Notes under the pieces: model-generated
The model's database searches: none
What the model saw: the letters and a program-made list of their open reading frames with translations, nothing else
What the model was told of the DNA's origin: nothing
Position numbers and translations under genes: made by a program
Assembly (NCBI GenBank): GCA_910583765.1
Contig: CAJTYS010000014.1
Location: forward strand, 1-64,000
DNA length: 64,000 nt
Origin: an uncultured Eubacteriales bacterium
GTDB lineage: Bacteria; Bacillota; Clostridia; Peptostreptococcales; Anaerovoracaceae
Direction of reading: 5' to 3'
Shown: piece after piece, positions 17,609 through 27,434 of the stretch
Numbering within the stretch: position 1 is the first letter of the stretch
How the letters are laid out: the number at the start of each line of letters is the position of its first letter

Positions 17609-19012
17609 TTATTCTTTTGTACGGAACATCAATCTTTTGAGAGCATGTTTGTTGAAAGGGATCACCGGATACAAGTAGCTGGTGCCGCCAATGGTCTTTG
17701 TTGTGGCCACCCAAAGCAGACCAATGGCCAGCGCAATGACAGCGCCCCAGATTCCATAGACCGCGGCGCCTATGAGGATCAAGATCCGTATGAATTTCAC
17801 GCCATATCCCAGCTCAATGCTCGGCTGAGTGAAGCTGGCTAGAGCCACGATAGCCATGCACAAAATGGTCTGCGGGATGAACCAGCCTGAGGAAATGGAG
17901 AATTCCCCTAAAATCAGCGCGCCGATGACTGACAGGGACATGCCCAGGGATTCCGGCGTGTTGAGGGACGCTAGTTTCAGCCCATCAATGGAAAGCTCCA
18001 GTAGGATGAACTGCCAGAAAAGGGAAATCGCAAAGTTTTCATCTGGCACAAAAAAGTCGATGTTGATGGGAACTGGAATGTCACCTTGGCCTACTAGCAG
18101 GTAAACCGGTGTCAGAAATAGGATCACCAGGGTGTTGAGCATGCGCAAAATCCGAAAATAATTTCCTGTGAGCACTGGAAAATAGTAATCATCCACATCC
18201 TGTATGAAGTCAAAGATCCCCGCGGGAATCAGGATCACTGTAGGCGAATTGTCGATGATCAGCGCGATCTTTCCTTCTGTCACATGGGCCGACACCACAT
18301 CGGGCCGCTGGGTGTAGCGGACTTTAGGGAAGGGATTGAGCCAGTTTTTCCGTTTCTGCATCTTGGTCAACGCTTCGATCACCGTCTGTTCTCCTACTGT
18401 GGTGGTATCCAGCCGCAGCTCTTCCAAGTGGGTAGAAATCCGGTCAACGATCTGCTGGTCCGCCTTTCCCTTCATATAGGCCAGGCAGACATCTGTTTTG
18501 CTGGTCTTTCCCACCACGAAAGCCTTGAAGATCAGGTCATTGTCGCGGATCCGCCTGCGGATCAAAGCCACGTTGGTCATCATGGTTTCCGTGAATCCGT
18601 CCTTCGCGCCTCGCAGAGATTTTTCCTTGGATGGCTCGTCCACGGCTCTGGAAGGGTAGTCTCGGATATCCACGATGATGATTTCATCGTACCCGTCAAT
18701 GATCACAGGTAAAAGTCCTGAGTACATCTGTTTCAGCGCCATATCCACGTCCGGCTCTGTAATGGTGTCCAAAAACGGCATGTTGTACTTGATAAAATCT
18801 TTGGCTGTTTTTGCCCGCTCCATGGCCTGAGGCGGAATGGCCAGCAGAAATGACATGACCAGCTGCACCACAGAGCCTTTCGTCAGACCGTCCACAAAAA
18901 ACATTTTTGTGTTTTTATCACCAATGGAAAGATCCCGCTCCAGCACGTCAAAGCATTCTCCCAAGGGCAGTTTTTTTCGGATCTCGTCCAGAAATTGATT
19001 ATATTTGTTCAT
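17609..19012 (-). CDS. GerA-family spore germination protein, SpoVAF-like
   Basis: This 467-residue protein has the soluble GerA N-terminal domain with KMFFVDGLTKGSVVQ, then RGAKDGFTETMMTNVALIRR, the diagnostic RG-K-GF-E motif of the A subunit of germinant receptors. A C-terminal block of about five membrane helices (from residue 285) follows. The N-terminus and absence of neighbouring B and C subunits favour the SpoVAF branch over a classical tricistronic GerXA. Family members act in the inner membrane of the spore during germination. AGGAGTGAG precedes the ATG. This gene is the strongest sign that the organism forms endospores. Confidence 0.85.
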   Translation of the reverse strand: MNKYNQFLDEIRKKLPLGECFDVLERDLSIGDKNTKMFFVDGLTKGSVVQLVMSFLLAIPPQAMERAKTAKDFIKYNMPFLDTITEPDVDMALKQMYSGLLPVIIDGYDEIIIVDIRDYPSRAVDEPSKEKSLRGAKDGFTETMMTNVALIRRRIRDNDLIFKAFVVGKTSKTDVCLAYMKGKADQQIVDRISTHLEELRLDTTTVGEQTVIEALTKMQKRKNWLNPFPKVRYTQRPDVVSAHVTEGKIALIIDNSPTVILIPAGIFDFIQDVDDYYFPVLTGNYFRILRMLNTLVILFLTPVYLLVGQGDIPVPINIDFFVPDENFAISLFWQFILLELSIDGLKLASLNTPESLGMSLSVIGALILGEFSISSGWFIPQTILCMAIVALASFTQPSIELGYGVKFIRILILIGAAVYGIWGAVIALAIGLLWVATTKTIGGTSYLYPVIPFNKHALKRLMFRTKE

Positions 19013-19085
19013 GTTTTCTCACTCCTAACAAATCTATGTTTAGTTTGCCGAAATGAGGAAATATCATGCATGAAATCCAATTTTC

Positions 19086-20012
19086 TTACCTGCCCACTAA
19101 CTTTTGCACCCCAGAGAGGTACACTTTGTAGATCATCTTTGAGCCTACCATCTGCATGTAAACATACTCCACTCCTTCCTCCTGGAATGGTTTTCCCATG
19201 TAGAAAACATGCGTCCTCTTCACCCCGACCTGTGCGTCTTCATAAACCGCGGTCACTTCCTTTCGGGATTTTTTGTTGAGCCCATAGGCTTTCAGCTGCT
19301 TTTTCTCTACATTATAATTCACGCAGTCATCCAGACGGATGGTGGAAAGCTCGCTGCCATAAGTGGCCAGTTTTTCTGCGTCGTCCTTGCTTTCATTCGG
19401 GCAGACATCTATGTTTTTTCCATTCCTGGTGATGGTAATGGATTTCAAAGTAGCGCCGCTGATAGTCGGGAACAAGTCCCCTTGGAGCAAGTCTTTTTCA
19501 TTGAAAACCAAAAATCCCAACAAATGGCTGCTGACCGTATAAATGGTCTTTCCTTCGTCCGCTGTCAGATAATAATCGGAGGCTCCAGCCATATTGCCGA
19601 TTTTCACCACTGTGTCGTTTTTATGTTTGTCCCTGAGGGTGATCATGTACATGGGATTCATCAGCCCATAACTAGGCAGAGAATCGGGATCCGCGATCAT
19701 GCTGGTAGCTGTGATCTGCGAAAAGGCCTTCACCATGTTTTCCGTCTGGAACTGATCCAGCGGGAAATCGAGGTTTTTTGCGCGGTACCATTTCCCCTTC
19801 TTTTTTCTCAAGGTCACAGTGCTTTGAAAATCCGTGTAAGTGACCTTGCGGATCTCCTCTGTGTTGAGCTGGATCACTGTCAATGACTGAGTCTCTGTCT
19901 CTTCGTCCCCCTGCTGCCATTGCAGGTAAAACCAAGCTCCCACTACTGCGAGAGCCAAAAAGACCACGATGCCCACTCCCAGTGGAACCACGATGCTCTT
20001 TTTCTTTTTCAT
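19086..20012 (-). CDS. DUF4340 domain membrane-anchored protein
   Basis: The protein is 308 residues from the ATG at 20012, chosen because GGGGAGG lies seven bases upstream; an earlier in-frame ATG at 20045 has no such site. A lysine run and one membrane helix (residues 5-28) are followed by extracytoplasmic repeats such as VTLRKKKGKWYRAKNLDFPLD and YMITLRDKHKNDTVVKIGN, typical of DUF4340. DUF4340 proteins often accompany gliding-type ABC transporters, but no such transporter is here, so the function is unknown. It lies 73 bp upstream of the germination gene and may be co-transcribed with it. Confidence 0.75.
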   Translation of the reverse strand: MKKKKSIVVPLGVGIVVFLALAVVGAWFYLQWQQGDEETETQSLTVIQLNTEEIRKVTYTDFQSTVTLRKKKGKWYRAKNLDFPLDQFQTENMVKAFSQITATSMIADPDSLPSYGLMNPMYMITLRDKHKNDTVVKIGNMAGASDYYLTADEGKTIYTVSSHLLGFLVFNEKDLLQGDLFPTISGATLKSITITRNGKNIDVCPNESKDDAEKLATYGSELSTIRLDDCVNYNVEKKQLKAYGLNKKSRKEVTAVYEDAQVGVKRTHVFYMGKPFQEEGVEYVYMQMVGSKMIYKVYLSGVQKLVGR

Positions 20013-20111
20013 TGTGCCTCCCCTTTTCAAAGCCCTGCCCTCCATGCTCCATTATAAACGGGAATTTCATTGACCCTGTGAAAACGCCAGGATCCATGTT
20101 TTCCATCTGAT

Positions 20112-20150
20112 AAAAGCATCCCCTGTCCGGCTTTTACGCCCAGACAGGGA
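20112..20150 (-). terminator. candidate Rho-independent terminator
   Basis: CCCTGTCTGGGC and the nearly complementary GCCGGACAGGGG form a stem with a TAAAA-type loop, followed on the minus strand by GCTTTTATC. It lies 15 bp past the stop of the small gene at 20165-20410. The rest of 20013-20164 shows no gene. Confidence 0.6.
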
Positions 20151-20164
20151 ATCTTTCGTTCATG

Positions 20165-20410
20165 TCATTTTTTCTTCTTTTTGTGATTGGTTCTTGTGTT
20201 TCTCGGCGCAGAAGCCGCCTCCTTTTCCGCCATGTTTTTCTTGGATTTCGCCCGCAGAAACGTCCAGCCCACATAAATGAAAGCCAGAGAAACGCTGAGC
20301 ACCACCATGTTCCCAGGCGTATCCGCGATTCCAAAAAACTTGGCTGCGAACAGACCGCCTATGAGAAAAATCCAGAAATAAATAAACTTTCCAAGGATAC
20401 CATTGCCCAT
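20165..20410 (-). CDS. small two-helix membrane protein of unknown function
   Basis: This 81-residue protein has two hydrophobic segments (about 8-28 and 34-52) and a strongly basic tail ending in five lysines, giving a positive-inside C-terminus. AAGGAGTTTGCT lies directly before the ATG. It starts 31 bp after pyruvate carboxylase ends and a terminator follows, so it may be the last gene of that transcript. I do not recognise a family. Confidence 0.6.
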   Translation of the reverse strand: MGNGILGKFIYFWIFLIGGLFAAKFFGIADTPGNMVVLSVSLAFIYVGWTFLRAKSKKNMAEKEAASAPRNTRTNHKKKKK

Positions 20411-20441
20411 AGCAAACTCCTTTACCTCAAAACAACTGCGT

Positions 20442-23400
20442 TTATTTCAATTTAGCTACTAGTTCGCCTGCCTTGACCTGCTGGCCTTCTTTTACATAGA
20501 TCTTGTCAACAGTGCCTTTCATTGGCGATAAGATGTTGGTTTCCATTTTCATGGCTTCAATCACAGCGATCGGCTGCTTTTCGTCCACTTCATCGCCTTC
20601 TGCTACCAGCATCTTTAAGATGTTGCCCGGGATATTGGCCCCGATTTCAGACGGGTCTTCCTCATTGGCATAGAGGATCTGGGATGCTGTGGCTACGATG
20701 CTCGCGTCCTTATCTTTGATCCGCACTGCGCTCCGGTTCCCGTTTACTTCAAACACAACGTCTCGGAAGCCTTCTTCGTTTGCGTCCCGTACATCATTGA
20801 GACGGATTACCAGCTCCTTGCCTTCTGCGATCTTCACTTCACAGGTCTCGCCTTCCGCTAACCCGTGGAAGAAGATGTCGCTTCCCATCATACGGAAGTT
20901 TCCTTCCTTTTTCAGGCTGGCGATAAAGTCTTCAAACACCTTTGGATACAGCGCGTAGCTGAGGGCCTGCCGTTCTGTGCCTTCCAGACCCAGATCATCC
21001 TGGAGTTTTTTCTTAATTGCGTCAAAATCTTCTTCAGGAAGCAGTTCCCCTGGCCTGCAGGTGATCGGTTCTTTATCTTTCAGCACCAGTTTCTGCAATT
21101 TTTCCGGAAAACCGCCTTCCGGCTGTCCCATCATGCCTTCAAAATAGGAGACAATGGAATCTGGGAAGTCAATGTCTTTTGCTTTTTCATAAATGTTTTC
21201 CGGCGTCAGACCATTCTGGACCATGAATATGGCCATGTCGCCCACTGCTTTGGAAGACGGCGTTACTTTTACAATGTCTCCCAGCATTTCATTCACGGTC
21301 TTGTACATGTCTTTCACTTCTTCAAACTTGTGGCCCAGCCCAAAGCTTTCTACCTGCGGTTTCAAGTTGGAATACTGACCTCCTGGGATCTCATATTTGT
21401 AGATCTCCGCGGAGCTTGCCAATAGTTCGGATTCAAATCCTTTATAAACAGGACGCACCGCTGCCCAGTAGTCAGAGATTTTCTGGACGCCGTCTGGGTC
21501 AATGCCCGTGTCCCGTCCGGTGTTTTCCAAGGCTGCCACTACGGAGTTCAGAGCTGGCTGGCTAGTAAGGCCGGACATGCTGTTGAACGCCGCGTCCGCG
21601 ATATCCACTCCCGCGCTGGCGGCCATAAGGATGGTAGCGATGCCGTTTCCGCTGGTGTCATGAGTATGAAGATGGATCGGGATGCTGATTTCTTGCTTGA
21701 GGGCATCGATCAGTTTTCTTGCTGCCATTGGCTTGATGAGCCCTGACATGTCTTTGATTCCCAGAATATGGGAGCCTCTCTTTTCCAGCTCTTTTGCCAT
21801 CTTCACATAATAGCTGAGGTTATATTTTTCTCTTTTATCATCTAGGATATCACCTGTGTAACAGATGCAGGCTTCCGCCACTTTGTCCTGATTCAGCACT
21901 TCATCCAAAGCCACTTCCATGCCTTCGATCCAGTTGAGGGAGTCGAAGATACGGAACACATCGATCCCTGACTTAGCGGATTCTTTGACGAACCTGCGGA
22001 TCACATTGTCCGGGTAGTTTTTATAGCCCACGCCATTCGCGCCCCGAATCAGCATCTGGAACAGAATGTTTGGCATTTTTCTGCGCAGCGTGTCCAGTCT
22101 TTCCCACGGGGATTCTTTCAGGAACCTGTAGGAGGTGTCAAACGTAGCCCCACCCCACATTTCCAGGGAAAAGAGATCTTTGCCATAGTATGCCACAGCT
22201 GGAGCGATCTTTTCCATGTCCACGGTCCTGACTCTGGTGGCCATCAGAGATTGCTGCGCGTCTCTCATCGTAGTGTCTGTCAACAGCAGCTTTTTCTGTT
22301 CCAGGATCCAGTCCGCCAGACCTTTCGGGCCTTTTTCATCCAGCATCTGTTTTGTGCCGGACAAATCATCGATCACTTCCTGCTTGATTCTTGGGAAGAT
22401 CGGCACGTCAAAATCAGGTTTCACACCCTTGGTTTCGTTGACGAATTTTTCACCTAAATAAGTAAGCACTTTCAATTCCTTGTCCTGCCTTGCCCTGATG
22501 TTCAGCAGTTCTGGATTGTCAGCAATGAATCCGGTGTCACAGTTCCCCTTTCTAAAGGTTGGGTGGTTCAGCACGTTGAGCAGGAATGTGACATTTGTCT
22601 TCACGCCTTTGATCTTCATTTCCCGCAGAGCTCTGACTGCCTTGTTAGCCGCGTCATTAAAGGACCTGGCCCAGGAAGTGACTTTTACCAATAGGCTGTC
22701 GTAGTATGGGGAAATGGTGGAATCCGCGAACGCGTTCCCGCCATCTAAACGGATGCCAAAGCCAGATGCGCTGCGATACATGGTGATCATGCCTGTGTCC
22801 GGCGCAAAGCCATTGATCGGGTCTTCTGTAGTGACACGGCACTGGATGGCATATCCTCTCGGCCGGATGGAATCCTGCCCTTTGATGTTCACTTCATCGG
22901 AATCCAATGCGTATCCCTGCGCGATCAAAATCTGAGACTGCACAATGTCTATGCCTGTGGTCATTTCCGTTACTGTATGTTCTACTTGGATTCTTGGGTT
23001 CATTTCAATGAAATAATGGTCTCCATTTTTGTCCACCAAGAATTCCACGGTCCCCGCGTTCCTGTAGTCCACGGCTCCTGCGATCTTCAGTGCGTCCGCG
23101 CAGATCTTTTCTCTCTGTTCCTGCGTGATGCAGATGGCTGGCGTGAATTCCACGACTTTCTGATGCCTTCTCTGGATCGAACAGTCTCTTTCATATAGAT
23201 GTACTAAATTCCCGTGATTATCGCCCAACACCTGGACTTCAATATGTTTTGGCCGTTCTAGGTATTTTTCGATGAACATGTCATCAATGCCAAAGGCTTT
23301 CTTTGCTTCACTCTTGGCGCTGCGGAACTGAGGGATCAATTCCTCTGGAGTCCGCACAATGCGCATGCCTCTGCCGCCGCCGCCTGCCGCTGCTTTCAGC

Positions 23401-23885
23401 ATGACCGGATAGCCGCAGAACTCTGCGTATTTGACTGCGTCTTCTTCTGACTGGACAGCCTCTTCCACCCCTGGGATAGTAGGCACGCCCACTTTATTGG
23501 CAACGATCTTGGACTGGATCTTATCTCCCAGGCTTTCCATCATTTGATGAGTCGGCCCAATGAACACGATGCCAGAGGCTTCGCAGGCTCTGGCAAAATC
23601 TGCGTTTTCTGATAAAAATCCGTAACCCGGATGAATCGCGTCCACGCCTTTTGCCTTTGCTAATTCAATGATTTCATCAATGGCAAGATATGCGTCTACT
23701 GGAGATTTTCCCTTCCCCACACAATAAGATTCATCCGCCTTTGTTCTGAAAAGCGTGTTTTTATCTTCTTCTGAATAAATAGCCACGCTTCTGATTCCAA
23801 GTTCTCTGCAGGCTCTGAATATTCGGATCGCGATTTCTCCTCTGTTCGCCACCAACACTCTCTTAAACTTTCTGTTTTGTTCCAT
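20442..23885 (-). CDS. pyc: pyruvate carboxylase
   Basis: This 1147-residue protein is a full-length single-chain pyruvate carboxylase that makes oxaloacetate from pyruvate, bicarbonate and ATP. Biotin carboxylase spans about 1-455 (LVANRGEIAIRIFRA, the glycine-rich KAAAGGGGRGM, and FIEMNPRIQVEHTVTE). Carboxyltransferase spans about 540-805 (LLTDTTMRDAQQSLMATRVR, LHTHDTSGNGIAT). A conserved PYC domain and a biotinyl domain follow, with biotin lysine 1113 in EAMKMET. Length is normal. GGAGA precedes the ATG. The gene is flanked by a small membrane protein downstream and MscS upstream, and is most likely a housekeeping anaplerotic enzyme. Confidence 0.97.
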   Translation of the reverse strand: MEQNRKFKRVLVANRGEIAIRIFRACRELGIRSVAIYSEEDKNTLFRTKADESYCVGKGKSPVDAYLAIDEIIELAKAKGVDAIHPGYGFLSENADFARACEASGIVFIGPTHQMMESLGDKIQSKIVANKVGVPTIPGVEEAVQSEEDAVKYAEFCGYPVMLKAAAGGGGRGMRIVRTPEELIPQFRSAKSEAKKAFGIDDMFIEKYLERPKHIEVQVLGDNHGNLVHLYERDCSIQRRHQKVVEFTPAICITQEQREKICADALKIAGAVDYRNAGTVEFLVDKNGDHYFIEMNPRIQVEHTVTEMTTGIDIVQSQILIAQGYALDSDEVNIKGQDSIRPRGYAIQCRVTTEDPINGFAPDTGMITMYRSASGFGIRLDGGNAFADSTISPYYDSLLVKVTSWARSFNDAANKAVRALREMKIKGVKTNVTFLLNVLNHPTFRKGNCDTGFIADNPELLNIRARQDKELKVLTYLGEKFVNETKGVKPDFDVPIFPRIKQEVIDDLSGTKQMLDEKGPKGLADWILEQKKLLLTDTTMRDAQQSLMATRVRTVDMEKIAPAVAYYGKDLFSLEMWGGATFDTSYRFLKESPWERLDTLRRKMPNILFQMLIRGANGVGYKNYPDNVIRRFVKESAKSGIDVFRIFDSLNWIEGMEVALDEVLNQDKVAEACICYTGDILDDKREKYNLSYYVKMAKELEKRGSHILGIKDMSGLIKPMAARKLIDALKQEISIPIHLHTHDTSGNGIATILMAASAGVDIADAAFNSMSGLTSQPALNSVVAALENTGRDTGIDPDGVQKISDYWAAVRPVYKGFESELLASSAEIYKYEIPGGQYSNLKPQVESFGLGHKFEEVKDMYKTVNEMLGDIVKVTPSSKAVGDMAIFMVQNGLTPENIYEKAKDIDFPDSIVSYFEGMMGQPEGGFPEKLQKLVLKDKEPITCRPGELLPEEDFDAIKKKLQDDLGLEGTERQALSYALYPKVFEDFIASLKKEGNFRMMGSDIFFHGLAEGETCEVKIAEGKELVIRLNDVRDANEEGFRDVVFEVNGNRSAVRIKDKDASIVATASQILYANEEDPSEIGANIPGNILKMLVAEGDEVDEKQPIAVIEAMKMETNILSPMKGTVDKIYVKEGQQVKAGELVAKLK

Positions 23886-23949
23886 ATTCGGAGTCTCCTT
23901 TCTATGTTTATCCTGTATTGTACCATTTTTTGCGGTTTCCCGCTACTAT

Positions 23950-24765
23950 TTAATTATTTGCGCCCCGCTTTCGCCGGATATGCACATCCATCTGCGGAAA
24001 CGGAATGGTGATCCCTGCTTCATCGAAGGCTAGCTTCACTTGCTCCTCCAAAAAGTATTTTACGTCCCAATAATCTTCTGTCTTGCACCAAACCTTTAAG
24101 TCTATGGATACGCAGTTGTCATTTTGCCCCGCGACTCCAATGGTCGGAGCTGGTTCCTGGTAAATGCTCGGGTTCTTTTCAGCGATGCCGGCCAATATGT
24201 CTTTGGCCTGCTGGATGTCGTCATCGTATCCAATGCCAAAACAACAATCCACCCGACGCTTGTTCTCTTTTGTGTAATTGATCAGGACCGATGTGTTGAC
24301 CATGCCATTAGGAATGGTGATCACTTTGTTGTCATAGGTTTTCAGGTGGGTGACAAAGAGATCAATGTCCCGCACCTGTCCGGTCGTGCCGTTGATATCA
24401 ATAAAGTCATCCTGGGAAAACGGCTTGTTGATCAAGATCATGATGCCCCCTGCCACATTAGCGAGGCTATCCTTCAAAGCCAGGGCTATGGCTGCTCCTG
24501 CCGCGGCCAGCACTGTGATCAGACTGTTCATTTTAAATCCAAACCGCTCCAAAATCGTCAGGATCAAAATGATCCAAAGACCGATTCTGATCATTTTCAA
24601 AATAAAGCGGTACAGCACTGGATCCAGGCTGGATCGTTCCAAAGCCTTTCTTACTACTCGCAAAACAATGGAAATGATCAGCCAGCCCGCCATCAATATG
24701 ACAAAGGAAATTCCTATGTTCACCAGCTGTTCCACTGTTCTTTCAGAAATGTTGAAATCTCCCAC
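23950..24765 (-). CDS. small-conductance mechanosensitive channel (MscS family)
   Basis: This 271-residue protein has three N-terminal membrane helices (about 15-40, 55-75, 80-105). The third contains the pore-lining AAAGAAIALALKDSLANVAGG, then the beta-domain motif FSQDDFIDINGTTGQVRDI. Length and layout match MscS of E. coli type, which opens under membrane tension to release solutes. The start is a GTG with GGAGG eleven bases upstream. It begins 14 bp after typA ends and is probably co-transcribed with it. Confidence 0.93.
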   Translation of the reverse strand: MGDFNISERTVEQLVNIGISFVILMAGWLIISIVLRVVRKALERSSLDPVLYRFILKMIRIGLWIILILTILERFGFKMNSLITVLAAAGAAIALALKDSLANVAGGIMILINKPFSQDDFIDINGTTGQVRDIDLFVTHLKTYDNKVITIPNGMVNTSVLINYTKENKRRVDCCFGIGYDDDIQQAKDILAGIAEKNPSIYQEPAPTIGVAGQNDNCVSIDLKVWCKTEDYWDVKYFLEEQVKLAFDEAGITIPFPQMDVHIRRKRGANN

Positions 24766-24779
24766 TATAAAGTGTCCTC

Positions 24780-26660
24780 CTAATCGATTTTTCGGCCACT
24801 CCTTCTCCGCTCCAGTTCTTTCAACAGCTTTTTACGAAGTCTGATGTCATCAGGAACGATTTCCACCAGTTCATCATCATCAATGAATTCCAAGGCTTCT
24901 TCCAGGGTAAATGTCCTGGCTGGAGCTAATTTGATATTATCATCGCTTCCTGCGGCCCGCATGTTCGTGGCCTTTTTTGCTTTGCAGGGATTGACCACCA
25001 TATCTTCTCCTCGGCTGTTCATGCCGATGATCATGCCTTCGTAGACCTTTGTGCCCGGTTCAATGAACATCTGGACCCGCTCACTAATGTTGAACAGAGC
25101 ATAAGGCGTGGCCACGCCTTCTTCCTGGGCGATCGCCACTCCATTGGTACGCTGGGCGATTTCGCCTTTATATTCATCAAATCCGTCAAAACGCCTCACC
25201 ATGGTGCCTTCGCCTCTGGTGTCATTGATGAACTCTGTCCGATATCCAAGCAGTCCTCTGGTAGGAACCAGGTACTCTAATCTGGTAAAGCCATTTTCCG
25301 CGCTCATTTCCCGCATCAGGCCTTTTCTCAAGTTTAGTTTGGAAATGACAGACCCGGAATATTCATCTGGTACGGAAATCACCACTTCTTCAATGGGTTC
25401 CAGGACTTTGTTCTTTTCATTTCTCCGCATGATGACCTCTGGTTTGGAAACCGCCAGTTCATAGCCTTCTCTCCTCATGTTTTCAATGAGGATGGAAAGA
25501 TGCAGCTCTCCTCTGCCAGACACCTTAAAGCTGTCTGTGGAATCCGTTTCTTCTACCATCAGTCCCACGTTGACTTCCAGTTCTTTATCCAGCCGCTCTT
25601 TCAAATGACGGGATGTCACGAACTTTCCCACTTTTCCCGCGAAAGGACTCTTGTTTACCATGAAATTCATGGACAAAGTTGGCTCTTCAATATGGATCAT
25701 TTCCATTGGCTGGGGATCTTTCTCATCACAGATGGTCTCGCCGATGGAAATATCCGCGATACCGGACACCACCACGATATCGCCGGCCTGGGCTTCCTTC
25801 ACAGGGACTCGCTTCAATCCTCTGTATAGGAACACCTGATTGATCTTCCTGCTGACAATGCTGCCGTCTGCTTTTGCCAGGGCCACGGTCTGCGCTTCCC
25901 TGATGGAACCTTTCGTGATCCTGCCAATGCCCAGCCTTCCAATGTAATCGTCATATCCCAGCGTCGAAATCTGCAGCTGCAGTGGTTCTTCCGTCAGATC
26001 TGGATATGGCTGCACATGGTTGATGATCGTGTCAAACAGCGGTGTGATGTCCAGACCATTCATGCCGGTCGCGCTTTTTTTCGCCTTTTTATCTTCCGGC
26101 CCAATATCAATGCCTGCCGCGTCTTTCGGATCATACACCACGATCCCTTGTCTCGCGATGCCATACAGGATCGGGAAATCCAGCTGCTTGTCATTTGCTT
26201 CCAGGTCCATGAAAAGCTCGTAGACCTCATCTACCACCTCATCGATCCTTGCGTCCTTTTTGTCAATCTTATTGATCAAAAGGATCGGATTGATTCCCTG
26301 TTCCAAGGACTTTTTCAGCACGAATCTTGTCTGAGGCATCGGACCTTCACTGGAATCCACCAGCAAAATCACGGTGTCTACGGTTTTCATGATCCGTTCT
26401 ACTTCCGACGAAAAATCTGCGTGGCCTGGGGTGTCCACAATGTTGATCTTCACATCCCCGTGCATAACAGAACAGTTTTTTGAATAAATAGTTATGCCGC
26501 GTTCCCGCTCGATATCATCGCTGTCCATGATGCAGTCCACCACCTCTTCATTGGCCCGAAACACGCCGCTCTGATTTAAGAATGCGTCTACTAACGTGGA
26601 TTTTCCTGCGTCTACGTGGGCGATCACTGCTATATTGATAATGTTTTGTCTTTCTGTCAT
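24780..26660 (-). CDS. typA: ribosome-associated GTPase TypA/BipA
   Basis: The 626-residue protein starts at the ATG at 26660 (MTERQNIINIAVIAH), with AAGGT upstream. A longer in-frame reading to 26918 would overlap the divergent amidase gene and its promoter and is rejected. G1 is AHVDAGKST, the switch region has DDIERERGITI, G3 is DTPGHADF and G4 is NKID, as in translational GTPases. The C-terminal part with FTRLEYLVPTRGLLGYRTEF is specific to TypA/BipA, which acts on the ribosome in large-subunit assembly and stress or low-temperature growth. It is followed closely by mscS. Confidence 0.96.
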   Translation of the reverse strand: MTERQNIINIAVIAHVDAGKSTLVDAFLNQSGVFRANEEVVDCIMDSDDIERERGITIYSKNCSVMHGDVKINIVDTPGHADFSSEVERIMKTVDTVILLVDSSEGPMPQTRFVLKKSLEQGINPILLINKIDKKDARIDEVVDEVYELFMDLEANDKQLDFPILYGIARQGIVVYDPKDAAGIDIGPEDKKAKKSATGMNGLDITPLFDTIINHVQPYPDLTEEPLQLQISTLGYDDYIGRLGIGRITKGSIREAQTVALAKADGSIVSRKINQVFLYRGLKRVPVKEAQAGDIVVVSGIADISIGETICDEKDPQPMEMIHIEEPTLSMNFMVNKSPFAGKVGKFVTSRHLKERLDKELEVNVGLMVEETDSTDSFKVSGRGELHLSILIENMRREGYELAVSKPEVIMRRNEKNKVLEPIEEVVISVPDEYSGSVISKLNLRKGLMREMSAENGFTRLEYLVPTRGLLGYRTEFINDTRGEGTMVRRFDGFDEYKGEIAQRTNGVAIAQEEGVATPYALFNISERVQMFIEPGTKVYEGMIIGMNSRGEDMVVNPCKAKKATNMRAAGSDDNIKLAPARTFTLEEALEFIDDDELVEIVPDDIRLRKKLLKELERRRSGRKID

Positions 26661-26727
26661 TCTTGTTTTACCTTGCTTCCCATTTAAAGTGTTTCGTTCA
26701 TAATCATACATAAATGATAACCGTACT

Positions 26728-26756
26728 AGTTTATCACAAAATCCGAAATTTTGCAA
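26728..26756 (-). promoter_or_regulatory. typA promoter
   Basis: TTGCAA (26751-26756), a 17-bp spacer and TAAACT (26728-26733) on the minus strand give a plausible sigma-A promoter, about 60 nt upstream of the typA ATG. This supports the shorter typA start. Confidence 0.55.
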
Positions 26757-26879
26757 GTGGCCCCGAAGCGCCGTTTTTGCCCCGTTTTTTGATTTTTTGA
26801 GCCTTTTTAAGGATTCCCGTCTGAACATTCCTGCCTGCGCTTCATATATTGATACTAAAAGGAAAAAGGAGGATGCCTT

Positions 26880-27431
26880 ATGCGCAGCATCTATCTCAGT
26901 CCTTCCGTCCAGGAACACAATCAGTATGTCACTGGCACAGGAAGCGAAGAATATTACATGAACTTGATCGCCGATGCCATGGTGCCTTATCTGCGCGCCA
27001 ATGAGATTGATTTTGTAAGGAACAATCCTTATGACACCCTATCTCAAGTAGTCGCCCAGTCCAATGCGGGCAGCTACGATTTTCATCTGGCGCTCCACTC
27101 TAACACTGCGCCGGAAAATTTGTCTGGCGCCTTGAAAGGCCCGGACATCTATTACTATGGAGACAGCAGGGAGGGAAAAAGAGCAGCTGATATTTTCGCA
27201 GCTGGCCTGAAAGAAATTTATCCTAATCCCAATCTTGTTGCCACCATCCCAAACGCTACCCTTGGAGAACTGAAAAAAACAAAAGCGCCTGTCAATCTCA
27301 TTGAGCTAGCCTATCACGACAATCGAGACGATGCCCAATGGATCATCGATCACATCGAACCGATCGCTCGCAGCCTCTCCATGTCCCTGGCAGCATACTT
27401 TAAAATTCCCTTTTCAGAACCAGAGAAATAA
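26880..27431 (+). CDS. small N-acetylmuramoyl-L-alanine amidase (Amidase_3-like)
   Basis: This 183-residue protein begins IYLSPSVQEHNQY and has EEYYMNLIADAMVPYL, FHLALHSN and NLIELAYHDN. These correspond to the zinc ligands (His of QEHN, Glu of EEYY, His of LHSN) and catalytic Glu of Amidase_3 enzymes of the clostridial type also found in endolysins. The enzyme would cut between muramic acid and the stem peptide. There is no signal peptide and no cell-wall binding domain, so it is either cytoplasmic, exported by another route, or a sporulation or phage-derived lysin. GGAGG lies before the ATG, and the gene is divergent from typA. Confidence 0.85.
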   Translation: MRSIYLSPSVQEHNQYVTGTGSEEYYMNLIADAMVPYLRANEIDFVRNNPYDTLSQVVAQSNAGSYDFHLALHSNTAPENLSGALKGPDIYYYGDSREGKRAADIFAAGLKEIYPNPNLVATIPNATLGELKKTKAPVNLIELAYHDNRDDAQWIIDHIEPIARSLSMSLAAYFKIPFSEPEK

Positions 27432-27434
27432 CCA

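Noticed and set aside
17443..17640. Plus-strand open frame of 65 codons between the SARP-like and germination genes.
   Set aside because: It lacks a ribosome binding site, overlaps the 3' end of the germination gene and spans an inverted repeat.
26661..26918. N-terminal extension of TypA to 712 residues.
   Set aside because: It overlaps the divergent amidase gene, contains the typA promoter, and the family starts at the GTPase domain; the ATG at 26660 fits.
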